Source of the DNA: Salinicola halophilus
GTDB lineage: Bacteria > Pseudomonadota > Gammaproteobacteria > Pseudomonadales > Halomonadaceae
Length of the DNA: 64,000 nucleotides
NCBI RefSeq assembly: GCF_003206155.1
Contig: NZ_PZJV01000006.1
Coordinates: 60,924-124,923, forward strand
Direction of reading: 5' to 3'
Part shown: in pieces, positions 8,143 through 17,610 of the stretch
Position numbering within the stretch: the stretch's first letter is position 1
Layout of the letters: each line of letters begins with the position of its first letter
Notes under the pieces: generated by a model
Seen by the model: the letters and a program-made list of their open reading frames with translations, nothing else
Database searches by the model: none
Told to the model about the DNA's origin: nothing
Made by a program: the position numbers and the translations under genes

Positions 8143-9800
8143 GCGTCGTCTCCCTCGGCCGACCCACTCTGGGATTCGCCATTGCTGGCGCCGTTACCAC
8201 CGCGACTATCGTTGTCGCTGTTGCCGCCATTGCCACCGCCGTTGCCGAAGCGCTGCTCGATGAAGCGCTTGAGCAGCTGCGAAGACTCGCTGATGTCAGG
8301 CAGTTCCGGGCGTACTTCGGTGTCGCGCAGCGACTGAAGCTTGTCGAGAGCGTTCTCGACGCCATCCCGGTCGGTGGCGTAGTAGCCGTTGATCAGCTCG
8401 ATCGCCTTGTCGAGGCTCGCCTGATAGAGCTCCGGCTCCGCCTTGAGCAGCGCCAGCTGCGCCTGCTCCAGCAGCAGACGGACGTTCTGGCGCAGATAGG
8501 ACTCCTGCTGCGGCGTGATCAGTGCCTCGAGCGGCTGATCATGACGGCGTACCGTCACCAGATCCTTCAGCTCGCTGCCGAGCGTCGCGAGCTGATCGCG
8601 CCAGCCGCCGGCCGGCTGGGTATTGGCACCGTCCGCGGCGATCTGCTCGATGTCCTGCTTGAGCGGTAGGCTGGCCAGCTGCTCCTGCTGCGCCATCAGA
8701 GCCAGATAGAGACCGGTGCGATCGACATTGGGCACCGAGTCGAGCGCGGCGAGTTCCGACTGGATCGCGCGGCGAATCGGCACCAGTGCCGGGTTGTCCG
8801 CCTCACGCAGGCGATCGTCGGCGGTATTCAGCAGCGCCTTGGCGCCGTTGACGTCACGCTCGAGCTGCAGGCGCTGATTGGCCAGACGCAGCAGATACTC
8901 CGCCTCGGCATGCAGCCACTCCCTCGGGTCCGCCTGCTGCTGCTGCGCCAGCTCGTCGAGAACGTCGTCCAGCGTCTGATCGACGCTCTGACGATACTGA
9001 TCGAACTCGCCGCGCATCATGTTGAGCGCCTGCTGACGATTCTGATCGATGTCGTCGAGCCGTGACTCGATTTGCCCGATGGCGTCACGATTGGACCCCA
9101 TCTGGTCGAGCCGGGCCTGCTGCTGCTGAAGCGTCTGCCATCCCTGATAGCCGAGCACGGCGACCACCAGCGCGAGCAGTACCAGCAGCACCAGGGCGAT
9201 CAACCCCAGCTTGCCGCCACCCCCGCTGCCACGCGTTCCGTTATCGCTCGGCGGCGTACCGCTACCGCTACCGCTACCGCTACCGCCACGAGCATAAGGG
9301 CCCGTCGGACGGTCGGCGCTTGTCTGCGCGCGCTTGTCGGTATCCGGTGTCGTCGATGAACTCGCAGCCGCCGTCGAGGCCTTGCCGGGCGTGGCTTTAT
9401 CGGGGGCGGGCTTGTCCGTCGACGTCTGGCCGCTGGAAGACTTGTCGCCAGACGCCTTCGCGCGGGTGGCAGGCTCGGCTGCGGCCTCGGACGCCGATGA
9501 GGCATCCGGCGATACGGCAGCGGTCGAGGCGTCCCCGACGCCGGTTCCCGACGAGCGAGCGGAACTCGGCTCCCCCCGGCTGTCGGGCTGGGTGACGTCA
9601 GGTTTGATCGGCTGAGCGGAGCGAGCGGACGATGCGTGGGTAGCGGACGATGCGTGATCCGCGGACGGGGTGGCCGTCTCGTCGCTGGCAAGCGCATCCG
9701 GCGGGGAGGCTGCGTCGTCGGCTTTCGTCTCCGCGACGTTGTCGTTCTTATCGCCCCTCGGGGTCGACTGCGATGTCGAATCTTTTCGTTGCTTGCTCAT
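8139..9800 (-). CDS. hemX: HemX, membrane-anchored uroporphyrinogen-related protein
   Basis: This 553-residue protein matches HemX, a membrane protein of the haem operon often annotated as uroporphyrin-III C-methyltransferase, although it lacks the SAM-binding methyltransferase fold and its role is unclear. Residues 1-195 are low-complexity and rich in Ala, Ser, Thr and Asp. One membrane helix lies at about 198-222 (LIALVLLVLLALVVAVLGY). A coiled-coil region with DQMGSNRDAIGQIESRL and the conserved domain follow, including REWLHAEAEYLLRLANQRL. The C-terminus is Gly/Asn/Ser-rich. A (Gly-Ser) run is encoded by a hexanucleotide repeat at 9257-9286. It lies 5 bp after hemD. Confidence 0.9.
   Translation of the reverse strand: MSKQRKDSTSQSTPRGDKNDNVAETKADDAASPPDALASDETATPSADHASSATHASSARSAQPIKPDVTQPDSRGEPSSARSSGTGVGDASTAAVSPDASSASEAAAEPATRAKASGDKSSSGQTSTDKPAPDKATPGKASTAAASSSTTPDTDKRAQTSADRPTGPYARGGSGSGSGSGTPPSDNGTRGSGGGGKLGLIALVLLVLLALVVAVLGYQGWQTLQQQQARLDQMGSNRDAIGQIESRLDDIDQNRQQALNMMRGEFDQYRQSVDQTLDDVLDELAQQQQADPREWLHAEAEYLLRLANQRLQLERDVNGAKALLNTADDRLREADNPALVPIRRAIQSELAALDSVPNVDRTGLYLALMAQQEQLASLPLKQDIEQIAADGANTQPAGGWRDQLATLGSELKDLVTVRRHDQPLEALITPQQESYLRQNVRLLLEQAQLALLKAEPELYQASLDKAIELINGYYATDRDGVENALDKLQSLRDTEVRPELPDISESSQLLKRFIEQRFGNGGGNGGNSDNDSRGGNGASNGESQSGSAEGDDA
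9257..9286. repeat. hexanucleotide tandem repeat inside hemX
   Basis: Five perfect copies of TACCGC lie in tandem. On the coding strand they give alternating Gly and Ser codons in the linker just before the membrane helix of HemX. The period is a multiple of three, so changes in copy number would alter linker length without shifting the frame. Confidence 0.9.
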
Positions 9801-9805
9801 CTACG

Positions 9806-10594
9806 CTATGCCTTTTCCTGGTCACCCTGATCGAAAGTCGCGCGTCGCGGCGTCGGTAGGCCGTCGAGCGCCTCGGTCAATGCCGAGGGCGATGCGCCGG
9901 ACGCCACGTGAAGCGAGCTAAACCCCAGCGTCGTCGCCAGTGTAGCCAAGCGCCGGCTCGACACGATTAGCGGTTGGTTCAACGCCGCTGGACCGCACCA
10001 TTGCACGAGATGGTGCAGGATTTCCCCACTGGTCACCACCAGCGCCCGGTAGTCGCCGCCCTCGAGCCAGGTACTGGCCGGCGGCGTCGGCGGCCCGTAG
10101 CAGCGACGGTAGAGGGCGAGCGGTTCGACGTGTGCGCCGCGCTCGCCAAGCACGTCGACGAGCCGTTCTCTCCCGCCCTCGCCCCGTGCCAGTAGCAGCC
10201 GTTTGCCGGCCACCTGCTTCAGCGAGGCGGCCTCGAGCAGTGCGTCGCTGTCTTCACCGGCACCAGCCGGTGGCAAGACGGCGGGCACGCCGAGCGCCGC
10301 GTGGAGCGCATCGGCCGTGGCGCGACCCACTGCATAAAAGCGTAGCCGTAGTGGCAGCTGCGGCCAGTATGAATCAATCGCTTCGCCAAGACACGCCGCC
10401 GCCTGTGGACTGACGACGATCACCCCGTCGTAGTGGTCGAGCTCGAGAATCTTGCCGCGTGCCTCGGCCTCGAGAGCCAGCGTCTCGAGCCGTATTACCG
10501 ACAGCGCCACGGGGTCGTAGCCCGCTTCACCGATGACGCTGGCCAGCGCTTCGCCGCGCTCGCCGGGTCGAGTGAGCAGAACGCGCTGGCGCAT
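9806..10594 (-). CDS. hemD: uroporphyrinogen-III synthase
   Basis: HemD closes hydroxymethylbilane to uroporphyrinogen III, with inversion of ring D, in the cytosol. The 262-residue length is typical. The family is poorly conserved, but the expected features are seen: N-terminal VLLTRPGERGEAL, then VIVVSPQAAACLGEAI, FYAVGRATADAL, and the second-domain signatures RLLLARGEGGRERLVDVL and LVVTSGEILHHLV. The start codon overlaps the hemC stop by one base (TGATG) and hemX starts 5 bp after its stop. This places it between its substrate supplier HemC and HemX in one transcript. Confidence 0.94.
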   Translation of the reverse strand: MRQRVLLTRPGERGEALASVIGEAGYDPVALSVIRLETLALEAEARGKILELDHYDGVIVVSPQAAACLGEAIDSYWPQLPLRLRFYAVGRATADALHAALGVPAVLPPAGAGEDSDALLEAASLKQVAGKRLLLARGEGGRERLVDVLGERGAHVEPLALYRRCYGPPTPPASTWLEGGDYRALVVTSGEILHHLVQWCGPAALNQPLIVSSRRLATLATTLGFSSLHVASGASPSALTEALDGLPTPRRATFDQGDQEKA

Positions 10595-11535
10595 CAGGCG
10601 CTACCGTAGACCTCGGCCAGAATTTCGCCGGCCCCCTGGTCGAGCAGCGCCTCGGCAATGCGGATCCCCAGCGCCTCCGGCTCCATCGCCGAGCCCCGCC
10701 CCTCGGCGCGAAGCACTTGGCTGCCGTCGGGACTCCCCACCAGGCCGCGCAGCCAGAGCGTGTCGCCGCCGTCCTCGAGCACCGCGTAGCCGCCGATGGG
10801 GACCTGGCAGCCGCCATCGAGTCGCGTATTCATCGCCCGCTCGGCACGCACGCGGGTGGCGGTGGGGCCATGGTCCAGCGGCGCCAGCAGCGAGACGAGT
10901 TCGGCGTCGTCGTGGCGACATTCGATGCCGAGCGCCCCCTGGCCGCAGGCGGGCAGGCTCTCTTCGTCCGTGAGCTCGGCGGTGATGCGCTCGCCGAGTC
11001 CCAGCCTTTGCAGGCCGGCGGTGGCGAGAATGATCGCCTCGAAGTCCCCGACGTCGAGCTTGCCGAGGCGCGTCTGCACGTTGCCACGCAGCGGCAGCAC
11101 TTCCAGATCGGGACGCCGGGCGCTGACCTGGAGCCCGCGACGCAGGCTCGAGGTTCCCACGCGCGCCCCTTCGGGCAGCGCATCGACGCTGGCGTAGGTG
11201 TTGGAGACGAACGCATCGGTGGGCGCACCGCTGGCGAGAATCACCGAGAGCCCGAGCCCTTCGGGGAAGTGCATCGGCACGTCCTTCATCGAGTGCACGG
11301 CGAGATCGGCGCGGCCGTCGAGCATCGCCTCCTCGAGCTCCTTGACGAAGAGCGCCTTGCCACCGATCTTCGCCAGCGGCGTGTCGAGAATCTTGTCGCC
11401 CCGCGTCGATAGCGGCACCAGCTCGACCGTGAGCTCGGGGTGGTGATGCTCGAGCAGCGACTTGACGTGCTCCGCCTGCCACAGCGCCAGCGCGCTCTTG
11501 CGGGTTGCGATTCTCAATCTGTTGGCGTCGAGCAC
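10594..11535 (-). CDS. hemC: porphobilinogen deaminase (hydroxymethylbilane synthase)
   Basis: HemC polymerises four porphobilinogens into hydroxymethylbilane on a dipyrromethane cofactor. The 313-residue protein begins [18 protein letters not shown] and includes the substrate-binding segments [11 protein letters not shown] and [11 protein letters not shown]. The cofactor-bearing cysteine is in [11 protein letters not shown] at about residue 242, as in E. coli. It is the first gene of the leftward hemCDXY operon and is divergent from argH across a 389-bp region. Confidence 0.97.
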   Translation of the reverse strand: MLDANRLRIATRKSALALWQAEHVKSLLEHHHPELTVELVPLSTRGDKILDTPLAKIGGKALFVKELEEAMLDGRADLAVHSMKDVPMHFPEGLGLSVILASGAPTDAFVSNTYASVDALPEGARVGTSSLRRGLQVSARRPDLEVLPLRGNVQTRLGKLDVGDFEAIILATAGLQRLGLGERITAELTDEESLPACGQGALGIECRHDDAELVSLLAPLDHGPTATRVRAERAMNTRLDGGCQVPIGGYAVLEDGGDTLWLRGLVGSPDGSQVLRAEGRGSAMEPEALGIRIAEALLDQGAGEILAEVYGSA

Positions 11536-11744
11536 GCGATTCTCCGAGTCGGGGGCTTTGCCGGTCGCATAGAAGGCGACACCGGCCTCTCTAAAAGGAT
11601 GAAAGCGGAATCACGAACGCCCGGCATCGGCCGTCGCGCCCGCCTCGAGGCATGATAAAGCAGTCGTCGAGCGAGGAGAAACCGGTGCCGCCGGTCGCAC
11701 GGCGGCTCGCGGCGGTGCACGCGCCAACGTGGCTAACGCCGGCT

Positions 11745-11814
11745 CAGGACGACGCTGATCCGCCAGGACGACGCTGATCCGCCAGGACGACGCTGATCCG
11801 CCAGGACGACGCTG
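11745..11814. repeat. 19-bp intergenic tandem repeat upstream of argH
   Basis: Three perfect copies of CAGGACGACGCTGATCCGC are followed by a fourth that matches for its first 13 bases. The array ends only 11 bp before the candidate extended -10 element of argH, so the last partial copy occupies the position of a -35 box. Confidence 0.95.
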
Positions 11815-11824
11815 GCGGTGACTC

Positions 11825-11833
11825 TGGTACACT
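11825..11833 (+). promoter_or_regulatory. candidate extended -10 promoter of argH
   Basis: TGGTACACT fits an extended -10 (TGn followed by a TATAAT-like TACACT). No -35 consensus stands 17 bp upstream, where repeat sequence is found instead. The predicted leader before argH at 11925 would be about 85 nt. This is inference from motif only. Confidence 0.35.
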
Positions 11834-11924
11834 CGAATCACCGTGCCGCGGGCCTTCTGCCTTTCCAGGTGACACTCGCGATAGCGCAACGTCTTTCGCC
11901 AACCACGACAGAGCTCGATCTTCG

Positions 11925-13337
11925 ATGACGCAGGCAACCAATCAATCCTGGGGCGGGCGCTTCAGCGAACCCACCGACGCATTCGTCGCCGCCTTCACCG
12001 CTTCGATCGCCTTCGACAAGCGCCTCTATCATCACGACATTCGCGGCTCCATCGCCCATGCCACCATGCTGGCGCGGGTGGGTGTCCTGACCGACGCCGA
12101 GCGCGATCAGATCGTCACCGGCCTCGGCGAGATCGAAGCCGAGATCGAGCGCGACGAGATCGAGTGGTCCGTGGCGCTGGAAGACATTCACATGAACATC
12201 GAGGCGCGGCTCACCGACAAGATCGGCGTCACCGGCAAGAAGCTGCACACCGGACGCTCCCGCAACGATCAGATCGCGACCGATATCCGCCTCTATCTGC
12301 GCGACGAGATCGACGCCGTTGCCGCTGAGCTCGCCCGCCTGCGCCACGGGCTGATCGAACTGGCCGAGCGCGAGGCCGCCACCATCATGCCCGGCTTCAC
12401 CCACCTGCAGACGGCGCAGCCGGTTACCTTCGGCCACCACCTGCTGGCGTGGCAGGAGATGCTCGCCCGCGACCACGAGCGGCTGCTCGACTGTCGCAAG
12501 CGGGTCAACGTGCTGCCGCTGGGGGCCGCGGCGCTCGCCGGTACCACCTACCCCATCGACCGCCACGTCACCGCCGAGCTGCTCGGCTTCGACCGGCCGG
12601 CGGAGAACTCGCTGGATGCGGTGAGCGATCGCGACTTCGCCATCGAGTTCACGGCGTTCGCCAGCATTCTGTTGATGCATCTGTCGCGCATGAGCGAAGA
12701 GATGGTGCTGTGGGCGAGCGCCCAGTTCGACTTCGTCGACCTGCCGGACCGGTTCTGCACCGGCTCGTCGATCATGCCGCAGAAGAAGAACCCCGACGTG
12801 CCGGAGCTGGTGCGCGGCAAGACCGGCCGTGTCTACGGCCACCTGATGAGCCTTTTGACGCTGATGAAGTCCCAGCCACTGGCCTACAACAAGGACAATC
12901 AGGAGGACAAGGAGCCGCTGTTCGACACCCTCGATACGGTCAAGGGCTGCCTGCGCGCTTTCGCCGACATGGCCCCGGCGCTGAAGTCCAAGCCGGAGAG
13001 CATGTTCGAGGCGGCCCGGCGCGGTTTCTCCACCGCCACTGATCTCGCCGACTATCTGGTGCGCGCCGGCGTCGCCTTCCGCGACGCCCACGAGATCGTC
13101 GGCAAGGCAGTCGCCTTCGGCATCGAGCAGGGCCGCGATCTTTCCGAGATGACCCTTGCCGAGCTCACGCAGTTCTCCGACGCCATCGGTGACGACGTCT
13201 TCGAGGTGCTCACCCTCGAGGGCTCGGTGGCGGCGCGCAATCACATCGGCGGCACGGCGCCGGATCAGGTCCGGGCGGCGGCCAGTCGTGCCCGCGACGC
13301 GCTCAACGCCCTGAAGGAGCCGAACCATGTGGCATGA
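11925..13337 (+). CDS. argH: argininosuccinate lyase
   Basis: ArgH splits argininosuccinate into arginine and fumarate, the last step of arginine synthesis. The 470-residue protein begins with the family's [19 protein letters not shown]. The fumarase/lyase superfamily signature [12 protein letters not shown] lies at about 280-291 and carries the catalytic serine loop; [13 protein letters not shown] and [10 protein letters not shown] are the other conserved blocks. The length is normal. Its stop overlaps the start of lptM by 11 bp, linking it to the lptM-lysA-dapF run downstream. The ribosome site is weak (AGAG). Confidence 0.97.
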   Translation: MTQATNQSWGGRFSEPTDAFVAAFTASIAFDKRLYHHDIRGSIAHATMLARVGVLTDAERDQIVTGLGEIEAEIERDEIEWSVALEDIHMNIEARLTDKIGVTGKKLHTGRSRNDQIATDIRLYLRDEIDAVAAELARLRHGLIELAEREAATIMPGFTHLQTAQPVTFGHHLLAWQEMLARDHERLLDCRKRVNVLPLGAAALAGTTYPIDRHVTAELLGFDRPAENSLDAVSDRDFAIEFTAFASILLMHLSRMSEEMVLWASAQFDFVDLPDRFCTGSSIMPQKKNPDVPELVRGKTGRVYGHLMSLLTLMKSQPLAYNKDNQEDKEPLFDTLDTVKGCLRAFADMAPALKSKPESMFEAARRGFSTATDLADYLVRAGVAFRDAHEIVGKAVAFGIEQGRDLSEMTLAELTQFSDAIGDDVFEVLTLEGSVAARNHIGGTAPDQVRAAASRARDALNALKEPNHVA

Positions 13338-13689
13338 CACTCGCACTCCGGCTTTCCGCCATGGCCGTCGCGTCGCGCTCGGCCTGCTCGCGACGCTGGC
13401 GCTAATCGCGCTCGTCGGCTGCGGTCAGAAGGGCCCGCTCTACATGCCGGGGGATCGCGACGCCGCCGAGGACTACGATCCGCAGGGCGCCTACGAGACC
13501 CAGGCCGATGACGGCGACACCGCGCCGGGCCCGCAGGCCACGCCGCTGCCGGGCGCGTCGGCACCCGACGCGGAAACGCTACCCGTCGATCCCGTCGAGG
13601 CGAGCCCCGGCATGCGCTCCGACAGCGACGCCCCGACGCGCCCCGGCATGCGCAGCACGACGCCTGCGGATAGCGAGGCACCACAATGA
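13327..13689 (+). CDS. lptM: LPS translocon maturation chaperone LptM (YifL-like lipoprotein)
   Basis: LptM is a small outer-membrane lipoprotein that helps the LptD/LptE translocon mature. The 120-residue product has a lipoprotein signal with lipobox LVGC and the diagnostic [12 protein letters not shown] immediately after the cysteine. E. coli YifL is only about 67 residues; here a disordered acidic, Pro/Ala/Thr-rich tail of about 70 residues follows, containing a repeated PGMRS motif. The start lies 11 bp inside argH and the stop overlaps lysA by 4 bp (ATGA). A yifL-like gene upstream of lysA and dapF is the standard arrangement. Confidence 0.9.
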   Translation: MWHDTRTPAFRHGRRVALGLLATLALIALVGCGQKGPLYMPGDRDAAEDYDPQGAYETQADDGDTAPGPQATPLPGASAPDAETLPVDPVEASPGMRSDSDAPTRPGMRSTTPADSEAPQ

Positions 13690-14990
13690 CGCTGGCGGCC
13701 TTCCCGACCCACGACGGCATCCTTCACGCCGAGGGGCTGAGTCTCGTGGCCCTGGCCGAGACCTACGGTACGCCTTGCTACGTCTACTCCCGTGCGGCGC
13801 TGACGCAGCATTTCTGCGCCTACCGCGATGCACTGGCGGACATGCCGCATCTGGTCTGCTACTCGCTCAAGACCAACTCCAATCTCGCGGTGATCGACGT
13901 GCTGGCCCGGCTCGGCGCCGGATTCGACATCGTCTCGGTGGGCGAGCTCGAACGCGTCCTGGCCGCCGGCGGCGACCCGGCCAAACTGGTCTTCTCCGGC
14001 GTCGGCAAGCGCGACGACGAGATGGCTCGCGCGCTCGAGGTGGGCATCAAGTGCTTCAACGTCGAGTCCGAGTCGGAGCTTGCGCGTCTCGACGCCGTCG
14101 CCGGGCGCCTCGGTCGCGTGGCGCCGGTGTCGATCCGGGTCAACCCGGACGTCGACGCCCGCACGCATCCGTATATCTCCACCGGGCTCAAGGACAACAA
14201 GTTCGGTATCGCCATCGACGACGCCGAACGGGTCTATCGCCACGCGGCTGCGCTCGAGAACGTCGCGCCCGTCGGCATCGACTGCCACATCGGCTCTCAG
14301 CTCACCGAGATCTCGCCGTTTCTCGACGCCCTGGATCGGCTACTGGGACTCCACGACCGTCTCGCCGCCGCCGGTATCGCCATCGAGCATCTCGATCTCG
14401 GCGGCGGGCTGGGCGTCGACTACGCCGGCGAGACGCCGCCGCCGGTGGCGGACTACATCGGGGCGCTGCGCGAACGTATCGGCGAGCGCCAAGTCGAGCT
14501 GATCTTCGAGCCGGGCCGCTCGATCGCCGCCAACGCCGGCGTGCTGCTGACCCGGGTCGAGTACCTGAAACCCGGCGAGAGCAAGAACTTCGCCATCGTC
14601 GATGCCGCCATGAACGATCTCATCCGGCCGACGCTCTATCAGGCGTGGCAGAACATCACACCGGTGGATGGCCGGGCGCCGCGCGAAACCGCATGCTGGG
14701 ACATCGTCGGCCCGGTCTGCGAATCCGGCGACTATCTCGGCAAGGAGCGTGATCTCGCCATTGCCGAGGGTGATCTGCTCGCGGTCCACTCCGCCGGCGC
14801 CTATGGCTTCGTCATGGCCTCGAACTACAACACCCGCGCTCGCCCCGCCGAGGTGATGGTCGACGGTGACGCGCATCACCTGGTGCGCAGACGCGAACCG
14901 CTGGAATCGCTCTGGTCACTGGAGTCGCGCCTGCCGGAGAGCGGGTCAGCGCAAGACTCGCCGTCGGCGGAGCGCCCGTCATGCTGCTGA
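13686..14990 (+). CDS. lysA: diaminopimelate decarboxylase
   Basis: LysA decarboxylates meso-diaminopimelate to lysine with pyridoxal phosphate. The 434-residue protein is a fold-III alanine-racemase-type enzyme. The PLP lysine is K62 in YSLKTNSN. Other conserved parts are [29 protein letters not shown], the phosphate-binding [22 protein letters not shown] and the active-site cysteine in [10 protein letters not shown]. The last 20 residues form a Ser/Ala-rich tail. It overlaps both lptM (4 bp) and dapF (10 bp), so lysine and peptidoglycan precursor genes are translated in one coupled series. Confidence 0.96.
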   Translation: MTLAAFPTHDGILHAEGLSLVALAETYGTPCYVYSRAALTQHFCAYRDALADMPHLVCYSLKTNSNLAVIDVLARLGAGFDIVSVGELERVLAAGGDPAKLVFSGVGKRDDEMARALEVGIKCFNVESESELARLDAVAGRLGRVAPVSIRVNPDVDARTHPYISTGLKDNKFGIAIDDAERVYRHAAALENVAPVGIDCHIGSQLTEISPFLDALDRLLGLHDRLAAAGIAIEHLDLGGGLGVDYAGETPPPVADYIGALRERIGERQVELIFEPGRSIAANAGVLLTRVEYLKPGESKNFAIVDAAMNDLIRPTLYQAWQNITPVDGRAPRETACWDIVGPVCESGDYLGKERDLAIAEGDLLAVHSAGAYGFVMASNYNTRARPAEVMVDGDAHHLVRRREPLESLWSLESRLPESGSAQDSPSAERPSCC

Positions 14991-15814
14991 ACTTCACCAA
15001 GATGCACGGGCTCGGCAACGATTTCGTGGTCATCGATCTGATCAGCCAGCGAGCCTATCTACGCGACGAGCAGATCCGCCGGCTGGCGCATCGCCAGTTC
15101 GGCATCGGTTTCGATCAGCTGCTGCTGGTGGAGCCACCGCGCCAGCCGGACATGGACTTTCGCTATCGCATCTTCAATGCCGACGGTGGCGAGGTGGAAA
15201 ACTGCGGCAACGGCGCGCGCTGCTTTGCCCGCTTCGTCGTCGACCAGCGCCTGACCCACAAGCGCGAGTTCAAGGTCGAGACCCTCGGCGGGCCGCTGAC
15301 ACTGAAGGTGACGGACGACGGCCGCGTGCGGGTCGACATGGGCGCCCCCCGGTTCGCACCACCGGCGCTTCCGTTCGTCACCGACGAGGATCAGCCGCTG
15401 CACCGTCTGGTGATCGACGACGAGACGGTGGCGTTCGCGGTCGCCTCCATGGGCAACCCCCATGCGGTGGTTCAGGTCGCCGACGTCGACAGCGCGCCGG
15501 TCGCTGAGCTTGCGCCGAAACTGCAGGCGCACCCGAGCTTTCCGCAAGGCGTCAACGTCGGCTTCCTGCAGATCGACTCGCCACACTCGGCCCGCCTGCG
15601 CGTGTACGAGCGTGGCAGCGGTGAGACGCTCGCCTGCGGTACCGGCGCCTGCGCGGCGGTCGCCTGCGGCATTCGTCGTGGCGTGCTCGAAAGCCCGGTC
15701 GAGATCGAGCTGCGCGGCGGGCGGCTGACCCTGGAGTGGGCCGGCGATGAGGCACCGATGATCATGACGGGCCCGGCGGTGCGGGTCTTCGATGGCCGGT
15801 TCGCGCTCAACTGA
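14981..15814 (+). CDS. dapF: diaminopimelate epimerase
   Basis: DapF converts LL- to meso-diaminopimelate, the substrate of LysA and a building block of peptidoglycan. It is a cofactor-free two-base epimerase. The first catalytic cysteine, C75, is in [17 protein letters not shown] and the second, near residue 220, in [13 protein letters not shown]. The N-terminal [17 protein letters not shown] is typical, as is the 277-residue length. The start lies 10 bp inside lysA. A 167-bp gap follows before the DUF484 gene. Confidence 0.97.
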   Translation: MLLNFTKMHGLGNDFVVIDLISQRAYLRDEQIRRLAHRQFGIGFDQLLLVEPPRQPDMDFRYRIFNADGGEVENCGNGARCFARFVVDQRLTHKREFKVETLGGPLTLKVTDDGRVRVDMGAPRFAPPALPFVTDEDQPLHRLVIDDETVAFAVASMGNPHAVVQVADVDSAPVAELAPKLQAHPSFPQGVNVGFLQIDSPHSARLRVYERGSGETLACGTGACAAVACGIRRGVLESPVEIELRGGRLTLEWAGDEAPMIMTGPAVRVFDGRFALN

Positions 15815-15930
15815 GCCGCCGAGCGGCGCCACGGTACGCGACTTCGCCCCCCGTGCAGCCGTCCGACGGCAGGCGTGATCCCGCTCGCTACCGGGCGCGG
15901 GCAACAGTGATGAAAGCAATCGAATAAAGA

Positions 15931-15956
15931 CATGTCGTGTCGCGCATGTCGTGTCG
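15931..15956. repeat. short direct repeat upstream of the DUF484 gene
   Basis: CATGTCGTGTCG occurs twice, 14 bp apart start to start, within the 167-bp dapF-DUF484 gap. The second copy ends 26 bp before the DUF484 start codon. No function is evident. Confidence 0.7.
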
Positions 15957-15981
15957 TAAGGGATGAAAGGAGAACGATCGC

Positions 15982-16722
15982 ATGTCAGCTGCCCAGGCCC
16001 CCGAGCCACGCCGGACGCTCGACCCTGACCGGGTCGCCGAATGGCTCGCGCAACACACCGACTTCTTCGTGGGGCGCGAAGGGCTCCTTCAGCAGATGAA
16101 GGTGCCGCATCCCCACACGGCTGGCGCCGTCTCGCTGCTCGAACGTCTGGTCATCGACCTGCGAAGGCGTGCCGAAGACGCCGAGTGGCGACTGGAAAAC
16201 CTGCTGGAGTCGGCGCGCTACAACGAGGCGCAGTACCGCCGCACCCGAGAGCTGGTACTCGGACTGATCGAAGCGGAGGACGCCGACGCCCTGGCACAGG
16301 CGCTGTCGACCCAGCTCGCCGAGCGCTTTCGCACGCAGGCGATGGGGCTGTGGCTGGAAACCTCGCCGGCGTGCCACGCGCGTCCGCGGGATGACAACGC
16401 GCTGCAGCCGCCCCGCTTTGCCTTGACCGATGATGCCCGGGCGCGTCTGGAGATGCTGCTCGACGGCCAGACCAGCCGCTGCACGACGCTGGATCAGGCA
16501 ACCTGGGCGGCGCTGCTGCCACACTGCACCGCCCCGGAAACCAACGGCTCCTGCGCGATCACCCGTTTGACCCAAGGCGAGTCGCTGGGCTTTCTCGTGC
16601 TGGCGAGCCACGACCACGAACACTTCCGGGCGACCCTCGACACCCTGTTCACCGAGTATCTCGGCGAGGTGGTGAGCCGGCTGCTGTCACGAGCGGAGAC
16701 GCGACTTGCAGGCCGCGGCTGA
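15982..16722 (+). CDS. DUF484 family protein (GAF-like)
   Basis: This 246-residue cytosolic protein belongs to the DUF484 family, whose members commonly sit between dapF and xerC (the position of yigA in E. coli). No enzymatic role is established. The N-terminal region carries the family motif DPDRVAEWLAQHTDFF and SLLERLVIDLRRR, then a helical linker and a GAF-like domain from about 85, ending FTEYLGEVVSRLL. AAAGGAG lies 9 nt before the ATG. Its end overlaps xerC by 17 bp, implying coupling with the recombinase. Confidence 0.9.
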   Translation: MSAAQAPEPRRTLDPDRVAEWLAQHTDFFVGREGLLQQMKVPHPHTAGAVSLLERLVIDLRRRAEDAEWRLENLLESARYNEAQYRRTRELVLGLIEAEDADALAQALSTQLAERFRTQAMGLWLETSPACHARPRDDNALQPPRFALTDDARARLEMLLDGQTSRCTTLDQATWAALLPHCTAPETNGSCAITRLTQGESLGFLVLASHDHEHFRATLDTLFTEYLGEVVSRLLSRAETRLAGRG

Positions 16723-17605
16723 CGCCTTCCTGCGGCGGCTGTCGCAGCGCGCAAGCCCTGCGACCGTGGACGCCTACCGCCGCGACATCGCCCATCTCGC
16801 GAGCTGGCTCGGCGAGCAAGGCGTCGACAGCTGGCAAGCGCTGGACGTCGCGACGCTGCGCCGCTATCTCGCCGGCGAGCGCACCCGCGGCATGGCCCCC
16901 AGAACGCTGGCGCGCCGTCGGGCGGCGCTGTCACGCTTCGCCGACTTCCTGGTCAATCAGGGCGAGCTTGGCCACAACCCGGTGAAGCTGACCCAGGCCC
17001 CGCGCCAGCCGCGTCACCTGCCGAGCCCGGTGGACGTCGATCAGCTCGGCCACTTTCTCGATACGCCGCATAGCGGCGAGCCGCTCGAGATTCGCGATCA
17101 GGCGATGCTCGAGCTGTTCTACTCCTGCGGCCTGCGCCTTGCCGAACTCGCCGCGCTCGATCTCGCAAGCCTCGATGCCCGACACGTACGCGTCATCGGC
17201 AAGGGCGGCAAGCCGCGTCAGATGCCGCTGGGCCGCCGTGCCGCCGAGGGAATCACGGCATGGCTGGGTATCCGCAGCGTGCTCGCCAAGCCGGACGAAC
17301 ACGCGCTGTTCGTCGCCCAGCACGGCGGGCGACTGGGGCACCGCGCGATCCAGTCGCGGCTGTCCGAGATCGCCAAGCGTCGCGGTCTGCCGGAGCATCT
17401 GCACCCGCACCGGCTGCGTCACTCCTTTGCCAGCCATCTGCTGGAATCGAGCCAGGATCTACGCGCGGTACAGGAGCTGCTCGGCCACGCCAACCTCTCG
17501 ACGACGCAGATCTACACCCGACTCGACTGGCAGCAGCTCGCCGAGGTCTACGACAAGGCCCACCCGCGAGCACGCCGCGCCCCCTCTTCCACCGACGAGA
17601 ACTAA
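16706..17605 (+). CDS. xerC: tyrosine recombinase XerC
   Basis: XerC acts with XerD and FtsK at dif to resolve chromosome dimers. The 299-residue protein has the core-binding domain (about 1-90, SPATVDAYRRDIAHLASWL) and the catalytic domain. Catalytic residues are the Arg in SCGLRLAEL (about 144), the Lys in GKGGKPRQ (about 168), HPHRLRHSFASHLL supplying H and R, H in LLGHANLSTTQ, and the Tyr nucleophile in QIYTRLDW (about 271). The start is TTG at 16706, inside DUF484, with GGAG 7 nt upstream. It precedes yigB exactly as in E. coli. It is a housekeeping recombinase, not evidence of a mobile element. Confidence 0.96.
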   Translation: MQAAADAFLRRLSQRASPATVDAYRRDIAHLASWLGEQGVDSWQALDVATLRRYLAGERTRGMAPRTLARRRAALSRFADFLVNQGELGHNPVKLTQAPRQPRHLPSPVDVDQLGHFLDTPHSGEPLEIRDQAMLELFYSCGLRLAELAALDLASLDARHVRVIGKGGKPRQMPLGRRAAEGITAWLGIRSVLAKPDEHALFVAQHGGRLGHRAIQSRLSEIAKRRGLPEHLHPHRLRHSFASHLLESSQDLRAVQELLGHANLSTTQIYTRLDWQQLAEVYDKAHPRARRAPSSTDEN

Positions 17606-17610
17606 GCCGA

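Larger units (their letters stand above)
11536..11924. other. hemC-argH intergenic region
   Basis: This 389-bp divergent spacer holds no convincing gene. It contains the 19-bp tandem repeat at 11745-11814 and a candidate extended -10 for argH at 11825-11833. Promoters for hemC must also lie here but none has a clear consensus. Small open frames present are made of the repeat and lack ribosome sites. Confidence 0.7.

Noticed and set aside
11745-11814. possible CRISPR array
   Set aside because: Repeats are contiguous with no spacers, and no cas genes are present. The same applies to the arrays at 52.1, 54.4 and 54.9 kb.
11838-13346. 502-codon frame antisense to argH
   Set aside because: It mirrors argH codon by codon in another frame, has no ribosome site and no recognisable motif.
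16706-17605. tyrosine recombinase as sign of an integrated element
   Set aside because: Its place between DUF484 and yigB and its sequence identify it as housekeeping XerC.
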